A stretch of DNA of 64,000 nucleotides. It comes from Mycobacterium sp. (GTDB lineage Bacteria > Actinomycetota > Actinomycetes > Mycobacteriales > Mycobacteriaceae). Below the pieces are notes generated by a model. The model was not told the DNA's origin. It saw only the letters and a list, made by a program, of their open reading frames with translations, and ran no database searches. The position numbers and the translations under genes are program-made. Of the stretch, positions 32,962-41,239 are shown piece after piece. Numbering within the stretch: the first letter of the stretch is position 1; every line of letters begins with the position of its first letter. Where the stretch lies: contig NZ_PKEK01000052.1 of NCBI RefSeq assembly GCF_002863225.1, positions 1 through 64,000 on the forward strand, written 5' to 3'.

Positions 32962-34578
32962 CCGTCCCGCCGTCCCGCGCCGACGATGTTGTTCACCGCG
33001 ATCGCGGCGACCGTCGTCATCCTGCCGTGGTCGGTGGGTTCCCCCGGCGGGCAGCACGACCACGCGCCCGGCCCGGCCGACACCCACCTCGCGCAGCAGC
33101 CGCTGGTCGGACTCGGCGGTGGCGTCACGATTCGCGAAATCAGCCAAGCCACACCGTTTTCCATGGTTGCCCTCACCGGTGGCGACCTGACCGGAACCAC
33201 CGCCCGGGTCCGCGCGAGGCATGCCGACGGATCGTGGAGCCCCTGGTACGAGACCGAGACGCTGACCGGTCACAGCGATGGCGCCGCAGCGGGCCCGCGC
33301 GGCACCGATCCCGTCTTCGTCGGCAAAACCACGACCGTGCAGATCTCGGTCAGTCGCCCAGCCGGCGCACCGGTCACCTCGGCGCCGGCAAGCACCCCCG
33401 CACCCGGCCTCGGTTACATTCCGGCCACGTCGGAACAGCCTCTCGCACAGAACATCTCGGCCATCCTGATCACGCCGCCGGAGGCGCCGGCCGACACCCA
33501 GTGGAACCCTCCCACCGCCATCGTGGCCCCCGGCCAGGCTCCGGCGATCATCGCCCGCGCCCAGTGGGGCGCCGACGACGCGGTGCACTGCGGCAACCGA
33601 CCGTTCGATCAACCCATCCGTGCCGCGGTGGTCCATCACACCGCCGAGAGCAACGACTACCAGCCCCAGGACTCGGCGGCGATCGTCCAGTCGATCTTCG
33701 CGTATCACACCCAGATCCTGGGCTGGTGCGACATCGCCTACAACGCGCTGGTCGACAAGTACGGCCAGGTATTCGAAGGCCGGGCCGGCGCGCTGCTCGG
33801 ACCGGTGCAGGGCGACCACACCGGCGGGTTCAACCGTGACAGTTGGGGGGTGGCGATGATCGGCAACTTCGACGACATCGCGCCCACGCCGATCCAGTTG
33901 CACACCATCGGCCGGCTGATCGGCTGGCGTCTCGGCATCGACCACATTGACCCCCGGGGCATGGTCGGATTGCCTTCGGAGGGCGGGGAGAACACCCACG
34001 TCCCGCTCAATGTCGTAGCCACATTGCCGACCGTCTTCGCCCACCGCGACGTCGGCGCCACCGATTGCCCGGGCAACGTCGCCTACGGACTGCTCGACGA
34101 GATCCGCGATACCGCAGCACATTTCAGCGGACCTCCGAGGCCCGAGGACCTGGTGTTGTCGCTGCAGGGCGGTGCCATCTTCGACCGCTGGCAGACGATC
34201 GGCGGGCCCAGCAGCGTCCTGGGTGCACCCACCTCACCCGAAGCGACCGGTAACGGGGACGCCCGCTACGCCACCTTCGACCACGGCGCGATGTACTGGT
34301 CGCCGGAGACCGGCCCGCAGGCCGTGACCGGCGCCATCTACGACGCGTGGGCCTCACTCGGTTACGAGCGGGGTGCGCTCGGACTCCCGACCAGCTCGGA
34401 AATCCAAGAGCCGCAATGGGTCAAGCAGAACTTCCAGCACGGCACGTTGAACCTCGACCGGCTCAGCGGACGGGTCACCCGGGTGATCGACGGCGTCGCC
34501 GAAGAGCTGCCACCACCGCCGGCCAGCGGGCCGCCGGTTCAGCTCGAGCGGTTCTCACCGGTGGCGCCGGCCGTCTGA
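32959..34578 (+). CDS. Peptidoglycan-recognition amidase with LGFP repeats (Rv3811 orthologue)
   Basis: A 539-residue exported protein, the same length as Rv3811. An N-terminal hydrophobic segment (about 8-24) is followed by a domain of unknown role, a PGRP/amidase-2 domain (about 195-385) and C-terminal LGFP repeats (LGAPTSPE, LGLPTSSE). Zinc ligands are likely His in AAVVHHTAES and His/Cys in FAHRDVGATDCPG, as in N-acetylmuramoyl-L-alanine amidases. LGFP repeats occur in other envelope proteins of mycolate-bearing bacteria. The GTG start has TAACAT 7 bases upstream and no ribosome binding site, which suggests a leaderless mRNA. Confidence 0.93.
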   Translation: MPSRRPAPTMLFTAIAATVVILPWSVGSPGGQHDHAPGPADTHLAQQPLVGLGGGVTIREISQATPFSMVALTGGDLTGTTARVRARHADGSWSPWYETETLTGHSDGAAAGPRGTDPVFVGKTTTVQISVSRPAGAPVTSAPASTPAPGLGYIPATSEQPLAQNISAILITPPEAPADTQWNPPTAIVAPGQAPAIIARAQWGADDAVHCGNRPFDQPIRAAVVHHTAESNDYQPQDSAAIVQSIFAYHTQILGWCDIAYNALVDKYGQVFEGRAGALLGPVQGDHTGGFNRDSWGVAMIGNFDDIAPTPIQLHTIGRLIGWRLGIDHIDPRGMVGLPSEGGENTHVPLNVVATLPTVFAHRDVGATDCPGNVAYGLLDEIRDTAAHFSGPPRPEDLVLSLQGGAIFDRWQTIGGPSSVLGAPTSPEATGNGDARYATFDHGAMYWSPETGPQAVTGAIYDAWASLGYERGALGLPTSSEIQEPQWVKQNFQHGTLNLDRLSGRVTRVIDGVAEELPPPPASGPPVQLERFSPVAPAV

Positions 34579-34590
34579 CGGCTCAGCCGG

Positions 34591-35616
34591 TCAGGCGCTG
34601 GCTCCCGCTCCGATCAGCGAGTCGAACAGGCCCAGGATGATCGCGTCAGTGGCGCTGGTCGAATCGACGCTCGCCTGACCGAGGTTGACCAGGCCGAAAT
34701 AGGTGTCACCGGAGGCAAAATCGGTGAATGCGACGGAGAAATCTTGCTGGACGTTGGCCAGGGAGGTTTGGACTTCAGTCAACGCGATCGCGAGGTCCAG
34801 CGGCTGGGGTGGGTTCTCGAGGGCGTACCCGGCGTTGCCCCCGACGCCGGTGAGGGCGGCGTAGCCGTTCACCAGCAGGTCGTTGTCCACTCCGACCGTC
34901 TGATTGTTGAGCCCGCCCAGCGCCTCGGACAACGCCAGCGGGTACTGGCCTTGGGTGAATGCGGCTTCGGCGAGGCCGAACTGCTTGTCGGCGGCAGCGG
35001 TGGTGATATCGATGGACGACTGCAGGTCTGCGAAAGAGTAGGCGGCGGCCGGGACCGCGGCTGCCACTGAGATGTCGCCGGACTCCGGCGGCGGGGTCGA
35101 CCCCAGCGGGATCGTGTAGTTACCGAACGGGGTGATGAACGTGTCGGTGATGGTCTTGCCGCCATCGCTGTCAATGAGGCTCAACCACTCGTTCTCGAAG
35201 CCGCCGCCGAAGTTCATCAGGTCGATCTCGCTGCCTGGGTAGGGCAACACCGCACCCGCACCAGCACCACCCGCGAGGCCGCCGCTCTCCAGGAAGTCGT
35301 CGTTGACGAACGATCCGATCGTTGACTGCGTGTCAGTGCCATTGAGGATGACCTCGATGCCTGGCGAGTTGCTCAGGTCCCACTTTTCCGCGCCCTGCAG
35401 CACCTCCTCAACCGGCGGGAACCCCGCTGCCACCGTCGGGGTGAACGTCGACAGATCCGGCTGGAAGATCTCGGTCTCACCCGCGGTGAGCGTGACCGGG
35501 CGCGTTTGGGGTGATTGATGCGGCGTCTGCGACAGCGAGGCAAAGCCGATCAGGCTCGCCGCGCTGATCGCCGCGGCTCCTGCGATGGCGACGGTCTTCA
35601 TCGGGCGGGTCGGCAT
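34591..35616 (-). CDS. Secreted protein of unknown function
   Basis: A 341-residue exported protein with a signal peptide (MKTVAIAGAAAISAASLIGF after a short MPTRP leader) and an acidic mature part. The first half is Gly/Asn/Pro-rich (for example SGGLAGGAGAGAVLPYPG); the second half is predicted helical with Ala/Leu-rich segments such as ADKQFGLAEAAFTQGQYPLA. The ATG at 35616 has GAGGAG 6 bases upstream. I recognise a general resemblance to large families of mycobacterial exported proteins but no function. It sits between the Rv3811- and Rv3813c-like genes, where M. tuberculosis has PE_PGRS62; no PE domain is present here. Confidence 0.8.
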   Translation of the reverse strand: MPTRPMKTVAIAGAAAISAASLIGFASLSQTPHQSPQTRPVTLTAGETEIFQPDLSTFTPTVAAGFPPVEEVLQGAEKWDLSNSPGIEVILNGTDTQSTIGSFVNDDFLESGGLAGGAGAGAVLPYPGSEIDLMNFGGGFENEWLSLIDSDGGKTITDTFITPFGNYTIPLGSTPPPESGDISVAAAVPAAAYSFADLQSSIDITTAAADKQFGLAEAAFTQGQYPLALSEALGGLNNQTVGVDNDLLVNGYAALTGVGGNAGYALENPPQPLDLAIALTEVQTSLANVQQDFSVAFTDFASGDTYFGLVNLGQASVDSTSATDAIILGLFDSLIGAGASA

Positions 35617-35751
35617 GACGATCTCCTCGGGACATAAGCGCTTGATAGGCGCTGCGCAGGCAAATGCTTAGAACATCCTGAGTGAAACCGGTCGGCTTAT
35701 CTATAAGTGTTTTCCCTACACTTTGGGCACATTGGGGGCCATCAGCGGCTG

Positions 35752-35809
35752 GCGAGCGTAACGCCAGCGCGAAATTGCGGGCTCAACTGCGCCGTGGCGT
35801 TACGCTCGC
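35752..35809. terminator. 15-bp inverted repeat between convergent-spaced genes
   Basis: Perfect 15-bp arms at 35752-35766 and 35795-35809 flank a 28-base loop. It lies 30 bp beyond the stop of the HAD gene (minus strand) and upstream of the secreted-protein gene. It probably ends transcription of the HAD operon; there is no T-tract. Confidence 0.6.
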
Positions 35810-35835
35810 GGCCCGACGACGCTCGCGGCCCGACG
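35802..35835. repeat. 17-bp tandem duplication
   Basis: Two exact adjacent copies of a 17-base unit (35802-35818 and 35819-35835) overlap the right arm of the hairpin and stop 3 bp before the HAD stop codon. The layout looks like duplication of part of the hairpin arm. Confidence 0.75.
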
Positions 35836-35838
35836 GCG

Positions 35839-36654
35839 CTAGAGCCACCAGCGTTCGAGCACTTGCGCCACGCCGTCCTCGGCGTTGGTGGCGGTTATCT
35901 CGTCGGCGGCCGCAAGCGCGTCGGGGTGCGCGTTGCCCATCGCGACCCCGAGACCGGCGCGCAGCAGCATCGGCACATCGTTGGGCATATCGCCGAACGC
36001 CACCCAGTCGGCGTCGACAATGCCCAGCGGCCCGGCGATTTCCGCGATGCCTGCGGCCTTGCTGACCCCGACCGGCACGATCTCGATCAGCCCGTTGTTG
36101 GTCGAGTAGGTCAGGTCGCCCGCGGCGCCGACATGCTTGATCAGCTCGGCGGCCATGTCGGCGCTGCGGGCACCGGCCTTGCGGACCAGCAGCTTGATCG
36201 CGGGTGCGCTGAGCAGGTCGTCGAGGGAGACTTCGGTGTTGTCGGGGTTCAGCCAGGCGTGCTCGTAGCCGGGCGAGCTGACGAATTGCGGTGTCGCACT
36301 GTCGTGGGCGCTGGCCCCGACGCGCTCGACGGCCAGCCCGGCGCCGGGGATCACCCGGGTGGCGATGTCGGCCAGCGTGGACAGCTCGTCGACGGACAGC
36401 GTCTTGGCGGAGAGCACCCGGTCGGTTGCCGGGTCGTAGATCACACCGCCGTTGGCGCACACCGCGATCGGGGCGAAGCCGAGCCCGTCGACCACCGGTG
36501 GGATCCAGCGCGGCGGCCGGCCGGTGGCGAGCAAGAACAGCGCACCCGCGTCGACGGCAGCGCGCACGGCGGAGCGGGTACGCGGAGTGACCTTTTCGTC
36601 TTCGTTGATCAGGGTGCCGTCGACGTCGCTGGCGACCAGCGCAGGCAGCGTCAT
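35839..36654 (-). CDS. HAD-superfamily (Cof-type) hydrolase (Rv3813c orthologue)
   Basis: A 271-residue cytosolic phosphatase of the Cof subfamily. Motif I is ASDVDGTLI (about residues 8-16), motif II ATGRPPRW, motif III a lysine in KAAGIAE and motif IV VAFGDMPNDVPML. The substrate is unknown; Cof-type enzymes usually act on sugar phosphates or flavin precursors. The ATG at 36654 lies 7 bp after the acyltransferase stop; an upstream GTG at 36675 would overlap that gene and is less likely. Confidence 0.92.
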   Translation of the reverse strand: MTLPALVASDVDGTLINEDEKVTPRTRSAVRAAVDAGALFLLATGRPPRWIPPVVDGLGFAPIAVCANGGVIYDPATDRVLSAKTLSVDELSTLADIATRVIPGAGLAVERVGASAHDSATPQFVSSPGYEHAWLNPDNTEVSLDDLLSAPAIKLLVRKAGARSADMAAELIKHVGAAGDLTYSTNNGLIEIVPVGVSKAAGIAEIAGPLGIVDADWVAFGDMPNDVPMLLRAGLGVAMGNAHPDALAAADEITATNAEDGVAQVLERWWL

Positions 36655-36661
36655 CCGGCGA

Positions 36662-37447
36662 TCAATGCGCACCACTTTGGCGCTGCCCCGGCGGGGTCAC
36701 GCCGTCGCTGCCGAACTTGTTCAGGCGCGCCTGCAGTTCGTGCAGCCGGATCTGCTGCGAGTCCTCCCGTGTCGGCGCTGCGCCGCCGAGCCGTCGCGGC
36801 ACCCAGAACTCGCCCTCGGGGTGCGGGTACTCCTCCTGCACCTGATACAGCAGATCGTTCATCGCCTGCCGCAGATCGACATTGAGCTCCTCGATTGTTC
36901 CGCGCGGTGGCAGCGGGCGACCGGCGGCAACAGTGATCGGAACCTTGTTGCGGAACAACTTCTTCTCGTGGTCCTTGGGCCAGATCCGCTGCGCGCCCCA
37001 GACAACCAGCGGCACGATCGGCACCTGCGCCTGCAGGGCCATCCTGGCCGCGCCGGTCTTGAACTCACGCAGTTCGTAGCTGCGGCTGATGGTGGCCTCC
37101 GGATGCATGCCGATGAGTTCACCGGCCCGCAGCCGTTCAACCGCGATTTCGAAAGCGTCGTGACCGTCGCGGCGGTCCACCGGGATCAGCCGGGCGTGCT
37201 TGATGACGAAGTTGACGGCTTTCACGTCGGCCATCTCTGCCTTGATCATGAAATACATCCGTCGCCCCCGCTCACGGGCGGCGAACAGCGGCGGCAGCCA
37301 GTCCAGATAGCTGGTGTGGTTCTGGGCAAGTAGAGCGCCGCCCTGCTGAGGGATGTTCTCCAGGCCCCGGAACGTGAACTTCGTCCCGTTCATCGCGACG
37401 ACCGGCGGCACGACCCACTCTCCGAACCGGTAGAAGGGCTCCGGCAT
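36662..37447 (-). CDS. 1-acylglycerol-3-phosphate acyltransferase-like protein
   Basis: A 261-residue PlsC-family acyltransferase. The catalytic HX4D motif is in AQNHTSYLDW, and the conserved block HPEATISRSYELREFKTGAARMAL (quoted in part) carries the acceptor-binding residues. It corresponds to the Rv3814c-Rv3816c group of M. tuberculosis. The role is probably acylation of a lysophospholipid or a cell-wall lipid precursor. The ATG at 37447 has GAGAGGAG about 8 bases upstream. It appears cotranscribed with the HAD gene. Confidence 0.9.
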   Translation of the reverse strand: MPEPFYRFGEWVVPPVVAMNGTKFTFRGLENIPQQGGALLAQNHTSYLDWLPPLFAARERGRRMYFMIKAEMADVKAVNFVIKHARLIPVDRRDGHDAFEIAVERLRAGELIGMHPEATISRSYELREFKTGAARMALQAQVPIVPLVVWGAQRIWPKDHEKKLFRNKVPITVAAGRPLPPRGTIEELNVDLRQAMNDLLYQVQEEYPHPEGEFWVPRRLGGAAPTREDSQQIRLHELQARLNKFGSDGVTPPGQRQSGAH

Positions 37448-37651
37448 GGCGGTCGCTCCTCTCATCCGTTTGCTGTCAGCGGACCGCGGCCTTAACAGTG
37501 TCCTCAAAATTGTTTGCCTCCGCTACCGTAGGTACACCGATGCCCAGCTCAGACGGCACCAACAGACCACTTATCGGGTGCAAACAACTTGGGTGAACGC
37601 CGGTAGAGGGCGCCGTCATTCCCGGCGCCGCGCCGGTGGCCGCGAAGGCCG

Positions 37652-38422
37652 TTATCCGGCGCCTTCTGCTTTGCGGGCAGCGCGGGCCGCCGCTCGCTGG
37701 CTGGCCTCTTCGGCATCCATCTGGGCCGCCTCGGCCAGGGTTGGGGCGCTGCCGCCGAGCCGGCGCGGCACCCACCATTCGCCGGGCGGGTGTGGGCCGT
37801 AGGCGTCCTGCGCCTGATCCAGCAGATGCTGCATGCGGGAGTGCAGCAGCGTGGTCAGCTCGGCCGCCGGCAGTGTCGGCTGGATCGGCTCACCGACCAG
37901 CACCACGATCGGCACCTTGGGGCGGAACATCTTCTTGGGATGGCCTTTGGTCCAGATCCGCTGGGCGCCCCAGACGATGTGCGGGATGATCGGCACGCCG
38001 GCCTCGATCGCCATCCGGGCGGCGCCGGACTTGAATTCCTTGATCTCGAAGCTGCGGCTGATCGTCGCTTCGGGGTAGACGCCGACGAGCTCGCCGGCCT
38101 TGAGCCGATCGACCGCGGCGGCGTAGGACGCGGCGCCGCTGGCCCGGTCGACCGGGATGTGCCGGCAGCCCCGCATGATCGGCCCGGTGATCTTGCTGTC
38201 GAACACTTCCTGCTTGGCCATGAACCGGACTTTGCGTGCCCGGTGTTCGCGGAACGCCGGAAGCCCGGCGAGGGTGAAGTCCATGTAGCCGGTGTGGTTG
38301 ATGGCGATGACGGCGCCGCCGGTGGCAGGGATGTTCTCCTGCCCGATGACCGTGAAACGCAGACCCTGCACCCGCCACACCGTCCGCACGAGCGCAATGA
38401 CCGTTCCGTATACCGGTTCCAC
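37652..38422 (-). CDS. 1-acylglycerol-3-phosphate acyltransferase-like protein (Rv3816c-like)
   Basis: A 256-residue PlsC-family paralogue of the preceding gene, with INHTGYMDF as the HX4D motif and YPEATISRSFEIKEF as the second block. Tail regions of both proteins share WVPRRLGG, showing that they arose by duplication. The GTG at 38422 (VEPVYGTV) is chosen because relatives begin MEPVF; a TTG at 38431 is an alternative. TAGGCT about 7 bases upstream could be a -10 for a leaderless mRNA. It is divergent from the kinase gene at 38488. Confidence 0.88.
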   Translation of the reverse strand: MEPVYGTVIALVRTVWRVQGLRFTVIGQENIPATGGAVIAINHTGYMDFTLAGLPAFREHRARKVRFMAKQEVFDSKITGPIMRGCRHIPVDRASGAASYAAAVDRLKAGELVGVYPEATISRSFEIKEFKSGAARMAIEAGVPIIPHIVWGAQRIWTKGHPKKMFRPKVPIVVLVGEPIQPTLPAAELTTLLHSRMQHLLDQAQDAYGPHPPGEWWVPRRLGGSAPTLAEAAQMDAEEASQRAAARAARKAEGAG

Positions 38423-38487
38423 GCTCGCCAAGCCTAGTGTTCGCGGCTGGGCGGCTCCAGCGGGTCGGCCTTTAGGAGGATCGAGGC

Positions 38488-39213
38488 ATGACGATTCCGA
38501 CCGGCCCGCTTCCGGTACCGGCCAGTGTTCGCGAGATCGCCGGCGGTGACGACGTGCAGCCGGTCTGGGTCAACGAGCTCGGCGGAACGACTTTCCGCGT
38601 CGATGGTGACACCGGCCCGACGTATGTGAAGGTGTCGCCAGGCAGTCTCGCCGACGAGGCCGAGCGGCTGCGCTGGGCCGGCCGCTACGTTGCCGTGCCG
38701 CAGGTCATCGGCGTCGGTCCCGGGGGATCGTGGCTGCACACGGCCGGGCTGCCCGGCAGGTCCGCGGTCGATCCGCACTGGCTGACCCAACCCCTGGTGG
38801 CGGCCCGGGCAATCGGCGTCGGCCTGCGCACGCTGCACGACCGGCTACCGGTTTCCTCGTGCCCGTTCGACTGGTCCGTCGGCCGGAGGCTGGCCCAGGC
38901 GGCGCCGTCGGCGCGGGCCGACCTGAGCGAGCCGCCGCCGGTCGACAAACTGGTCGTCTGCCACGGCGACGCATGCGCGCCGAACACAATCCTCGACGAC
39001 GACGGCCGGTACCGCGGGCACGTCGACTTCGGCGACCTCGGCACGGCGGACCGGTGGGCGGACTTGGCCGTCGCGTCGCTGTCACTGGGCTGGAACTATC
39101 CCGACGCGTCGACGGAACCGGTCTTCTTCGCCGCCTACGGGATCGAGCCCGACGAGCTGCGGATCGACTACTACCGGCGGCTCTGGGACGCCGGGGACGT
39201 GCCTTCCGGCTAA
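38488..39213 (+). CDS. Aminoglycoside-phosphotransferase-like kinase (Rv3817 orthologue)
   Basis: A 241-residue member of the APH(3')/choline-kinase fold. The Brenner motif is CHGDACAPNTIL (about residues 154-165) and the metal-binding DFGD follows in GHVDFGDLGTADRW. An N-terminal glycine-poor ATP lobe has the lysine in PTYVKVSPG. Chromosomal homologues in mycobacteria are not shown to confer resistance; the physiological substrate is unknown. AGGAGG before the ATG is a strong ribosome binding site. It starts a three-gene run with the Rieske protein and the 111-residue protein. Confidence 0.88.
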   Translation: MTIPTGPLPVPASVREIAGGDDVQPVWVNELGGTTFRVDGDTGPTYVKVSPGSLADEAERLRWAGRYVAVPQVIGVGPGGSWLHTAGLPGRSAVDPHWLTQPLVAARAIGVGLRTLHDRLPVSSCPFDWSVGRRLAQAAPSARADLSEPPPVDKLVVCHGDACAPNTILDDDGRYRGHVDFGDLGTADRWADLAVASLSLGWNYPDASTEPVFFAAYGIEPDELRIDYYRRLWDAGDVPSG

Positions 39214-39262
39214 ACTCGGTGCCGCAGGCAAGCGTTGCAACCCCGGCCCCCGAAAGGCGTAA

Positions 39263-40813
39263 GTGCAGGTCACAAGCATCGGCCACGCCGGCTTTCGGAT
39301 AGATTCGCCGGCCGGCAGCATTCTGTGCGACCCGTGGGTCAACCCGGCGTACTTCGCGTCGTGGTTCCCGTTCCCGGACAACAGCCGCCTGGACTGGGAC
39401 GCGTTGGGCGACTGCGACTACCTGTACGTCTCGCACCTGCACCGGGATCACTTCGACGCCGAACTGCTGACCAAGCACGTCAACAAGGACGCCGTAATCC
39501 TGCTCCCGGACTATCCGGTGCCGGATCTGAAGAACGCCCTGCAGCTGCTCGGGTTCCACCGGTTCTTCGAGACCACCGATTCGGTGAAGCACCGGCTCAG
39601 CGGTCCGAAGGGCGGGCTGGACATCATGATCATCGCGCTGCGGGCGCCGGCCGATGGGCCGATCGGCGATTCCGGGCTGGTGGTCAGTGACGGCGTCACC
39701 ACGGCGTTCAACATGAACGACGCGCGACCGGTCGACCTCGACGTGGTGGACTCCGAGTTCGGTCACGTCGACGTGCACATGCTGCAGTACTCCGGTGCCA
39801 TCTGGTACCCGATGGTCTACGACATGCCCGAGCGGGCCAAGGAGACGTTCGGCATCCAGAAGCGGCAGCGCCAGATGGACCGGTCCCGTCAGTACATCGC
39901 GCAAGTCGGGGCGACCTGGGTGATCCCGTCGGCGGGCCCGCCGTGCTTCCTCGACCCCGAGCTGCGTGACCTCAACGACGACCACGACGATCCGGCCAAC
40001 ATCTTCCCCGACCAGATGGTGTTCCTCGACCAGCTGCGCCGCAACGGCCACGACCACGGCCTGCTGATGATGCCCGGGTCGACGGCCGAATTCAGCGGCC
40101 CACAACTGACCTCGCATCAGCACCCGCTGCCCACCGACCAGGTCGAGGCCATCTTCACCACCGGTAAGGCCGACTACATCGCCGACTACGCCGCGCGGAT
40201 GGCGCCGGTGCTGGCCGCCGAGAAGGCCCGCTGGGCGCCGGCCACCGGCGACTCGTTGCTCGAGCCGCTGCGCGCGAAGTTCGAACCGATCATGCTGGCC
40301 GGCGACGAGATCTGCGACGGCATCGGCTACCCCGTCGAACTGATCATCGGTGCCGAGCGGGTAGCCCTCGACTTCCCGAAACGGACTGTGCGCGAACCGA
40401 TTCCCGACGAGAAGTTCCGGTACGGTTTCGCGATCCCGCCGGAGCTGGTGCGCACCGTGCTGCGCGACGACGAGCCAGACTGGGTCAACACCATCTTCCT
40501 GTCCACCCGGTTTCGGGCCTGGCGGGTCGGTGGGTACAACGAATACCTCTACACCTTCTTCAAATGCCTCACCGGGGAGCGGATCGCCTACGCCGACGGC
40601 TGGTTCGCCGAGACCCACGACGATTCCGCGTCGATCACCCTGGACGGCTGGGAGCTTCAGCGTCGCTGCCCCCACCTGAAGGCCGACCTGTCCAAGTTCG
40701 GCATCATCGAGGGCAATACTTTGACCTGCAACCTGCATGGCTGGCAGTGGAACCTGGACAACGGCCGCTGCCTGACCGCGCGGGGCCACCAGATTCGGAG
40801 TTCACGACAATGA
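39263..40813 (+). CDS. Rieske [2Fe-2S] protein with metallo-beta-lactamase fold (Rv3818 orthologue)
   Basis: A 516-residue protein, the same length as Rv3818. The N-terminal part (about 1-290) is a metallo-beta-lactamase-fold domain with SHLHRDHFD as the metal-binding motif. The C-terminal part has a Rieske cluster motif, Cys-Pro-His in QRRCPHLK and Cys-x-x-His in LTCNLHGWQW. The domain pair resembles CMP-Neu5Ac hydroxylase-like oxidoreductases, but the substrate is unknown. The GTG start has GAAAGG upstream. The stop overlaps the next gene (ATGA). Confidence 0.9.
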   Translation: MQVTSIGHAGFRIDSPAGSILCDPWVNPAYFASWFPFPDNSRLDWDALGDCDYLYVSHLHRDHFDAELLTKHVNKDAVILLPDYPVPDLKNALQLLGFHRFFETTDSVKHRLSGPKGGLDIMIIALRAPADGPIGDSGLVVSDGVTTAFNMNDARPVDLDVVDSEFGHVDVHMLQYSGAIWYPMVYDMPERAKETFGIQKRQRQMDRSRQYIAQVGATWVIPSAGPPCFLDPELRDLNDDHDDPANIFPDQMVFLDQLRRNGHDHGLLMMPGSTAEFSGPQLTSHQHPLPTDQVEAIFTTGKADYIADYAARMAPVLAAEKARWAPATGDSLLEPLRAKFEPIMLAGDEICDGIGYPVELIIGAERVALDFPKRTVREPIPDEKFRYGFAIPPELVRTVLRDDEPDWVNTIFLSTRFRAWRVGGYNEYLYTFFKCLTGERIAYADGWFAETHDDSASITLDGWELQRRCPHLKADLSKFGIIEGNTLTCNLHGWQWNLDNGRCLTARGHQIRSSRQ

Positions 40814-41145
40814 CCGCCGATTCCTACGACGACGGGCTGGTCCTGCTGGACCGCGAGGCGATCACGCTGCGCCGCTACCACTTTCCGTCTGGCACCTCGA
40901 AGATCATTGCGCTGCAACAGGTCCGGGGTTACAAGGCCGAGCCGCTGGGGCTGCTGCTGCACCGGTTTCGCGTCTGGGGCAGTTCCGACCTGCGGCGCTG
41001 GCTGCCGCTGGATGTGGGTCGGCCGTTTCGGTCGACGCTGATCACGCTGGACGTGCCGGGCACCCGGCCCAGCCCGGCGTTCACCCCGGCCGATGCGGAC
41101 CAATTCACCGCGCTGCTGGATCGACTGCTCGACGCCCGCGGCTGA
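40810..41145 (+). CDS. 111-residue conserved protein (Rv3819 orthologue)
   Basis: A cytosolic protein of 111 residues with no signal peptide or membrane segment and no recognised catalytic motif. It starts with the ATG of an ATGA overlap with the Rieske gene, so it is probably translated together with it and may be an accessory subunit. It contains the segments YDDGLVLLDREAITLRRYHF and TPADADQFTALLDRLLDARG; the latter is a likely C-terminal helix. Length agrees with Rv3819. Confidence 0.8.
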   Translation: MTADSYDDGLVLLDREAITLRRYHFPSGTSKIIALQQVRGYKAEPLGLLLHRFRVWGSSDLRRWLPLDVGRPFRSTLITLDVPGTRPSPAFTPADADQFTALLDRLLDARG

Positions 41146-41166
41146 CGCCATCGGTCGCCCTTCGGC

Positions 41167-41223
41167 GACTGTGCAGGTTGTGCGCGGGAGATCGCGCGGA
41201 TGGCACCCACAACGTGCACAGTC
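41167..41223. terminator. Bidirectional hairpin between convergent genes
   Basis: Arms at 41167-41175 and 41215-41223 (9 bp) continue into a second 6-bp stem (41177-41182 with 41208-41213) after one mismatch, giving 15 of 16 pairs around a 25-base loop. It lies in the 94-bp gap between the convergent Rv3819-like and FAD-oxidoreductase genes, as expected of a two-way terminator. Confidence 0.75.
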
Positions 41224-41239
41224 GGTGCGGTGACCGGGC

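Noticed and set aside
32626..34122. Long open frame on the minus strand opposite the amidase gene
   Set aside because: It mirrors the codon structure of the PGRP gene, has Arg/Gly-rich composition typical of antisense frames in GC-rich DNA and shows no domain.
37446..37802. Frame between the two acyltransferases
   Set aside because: Arg/Ala-rich, overlaps the second acyltransferase antisense and lacks a ribosome binding site.
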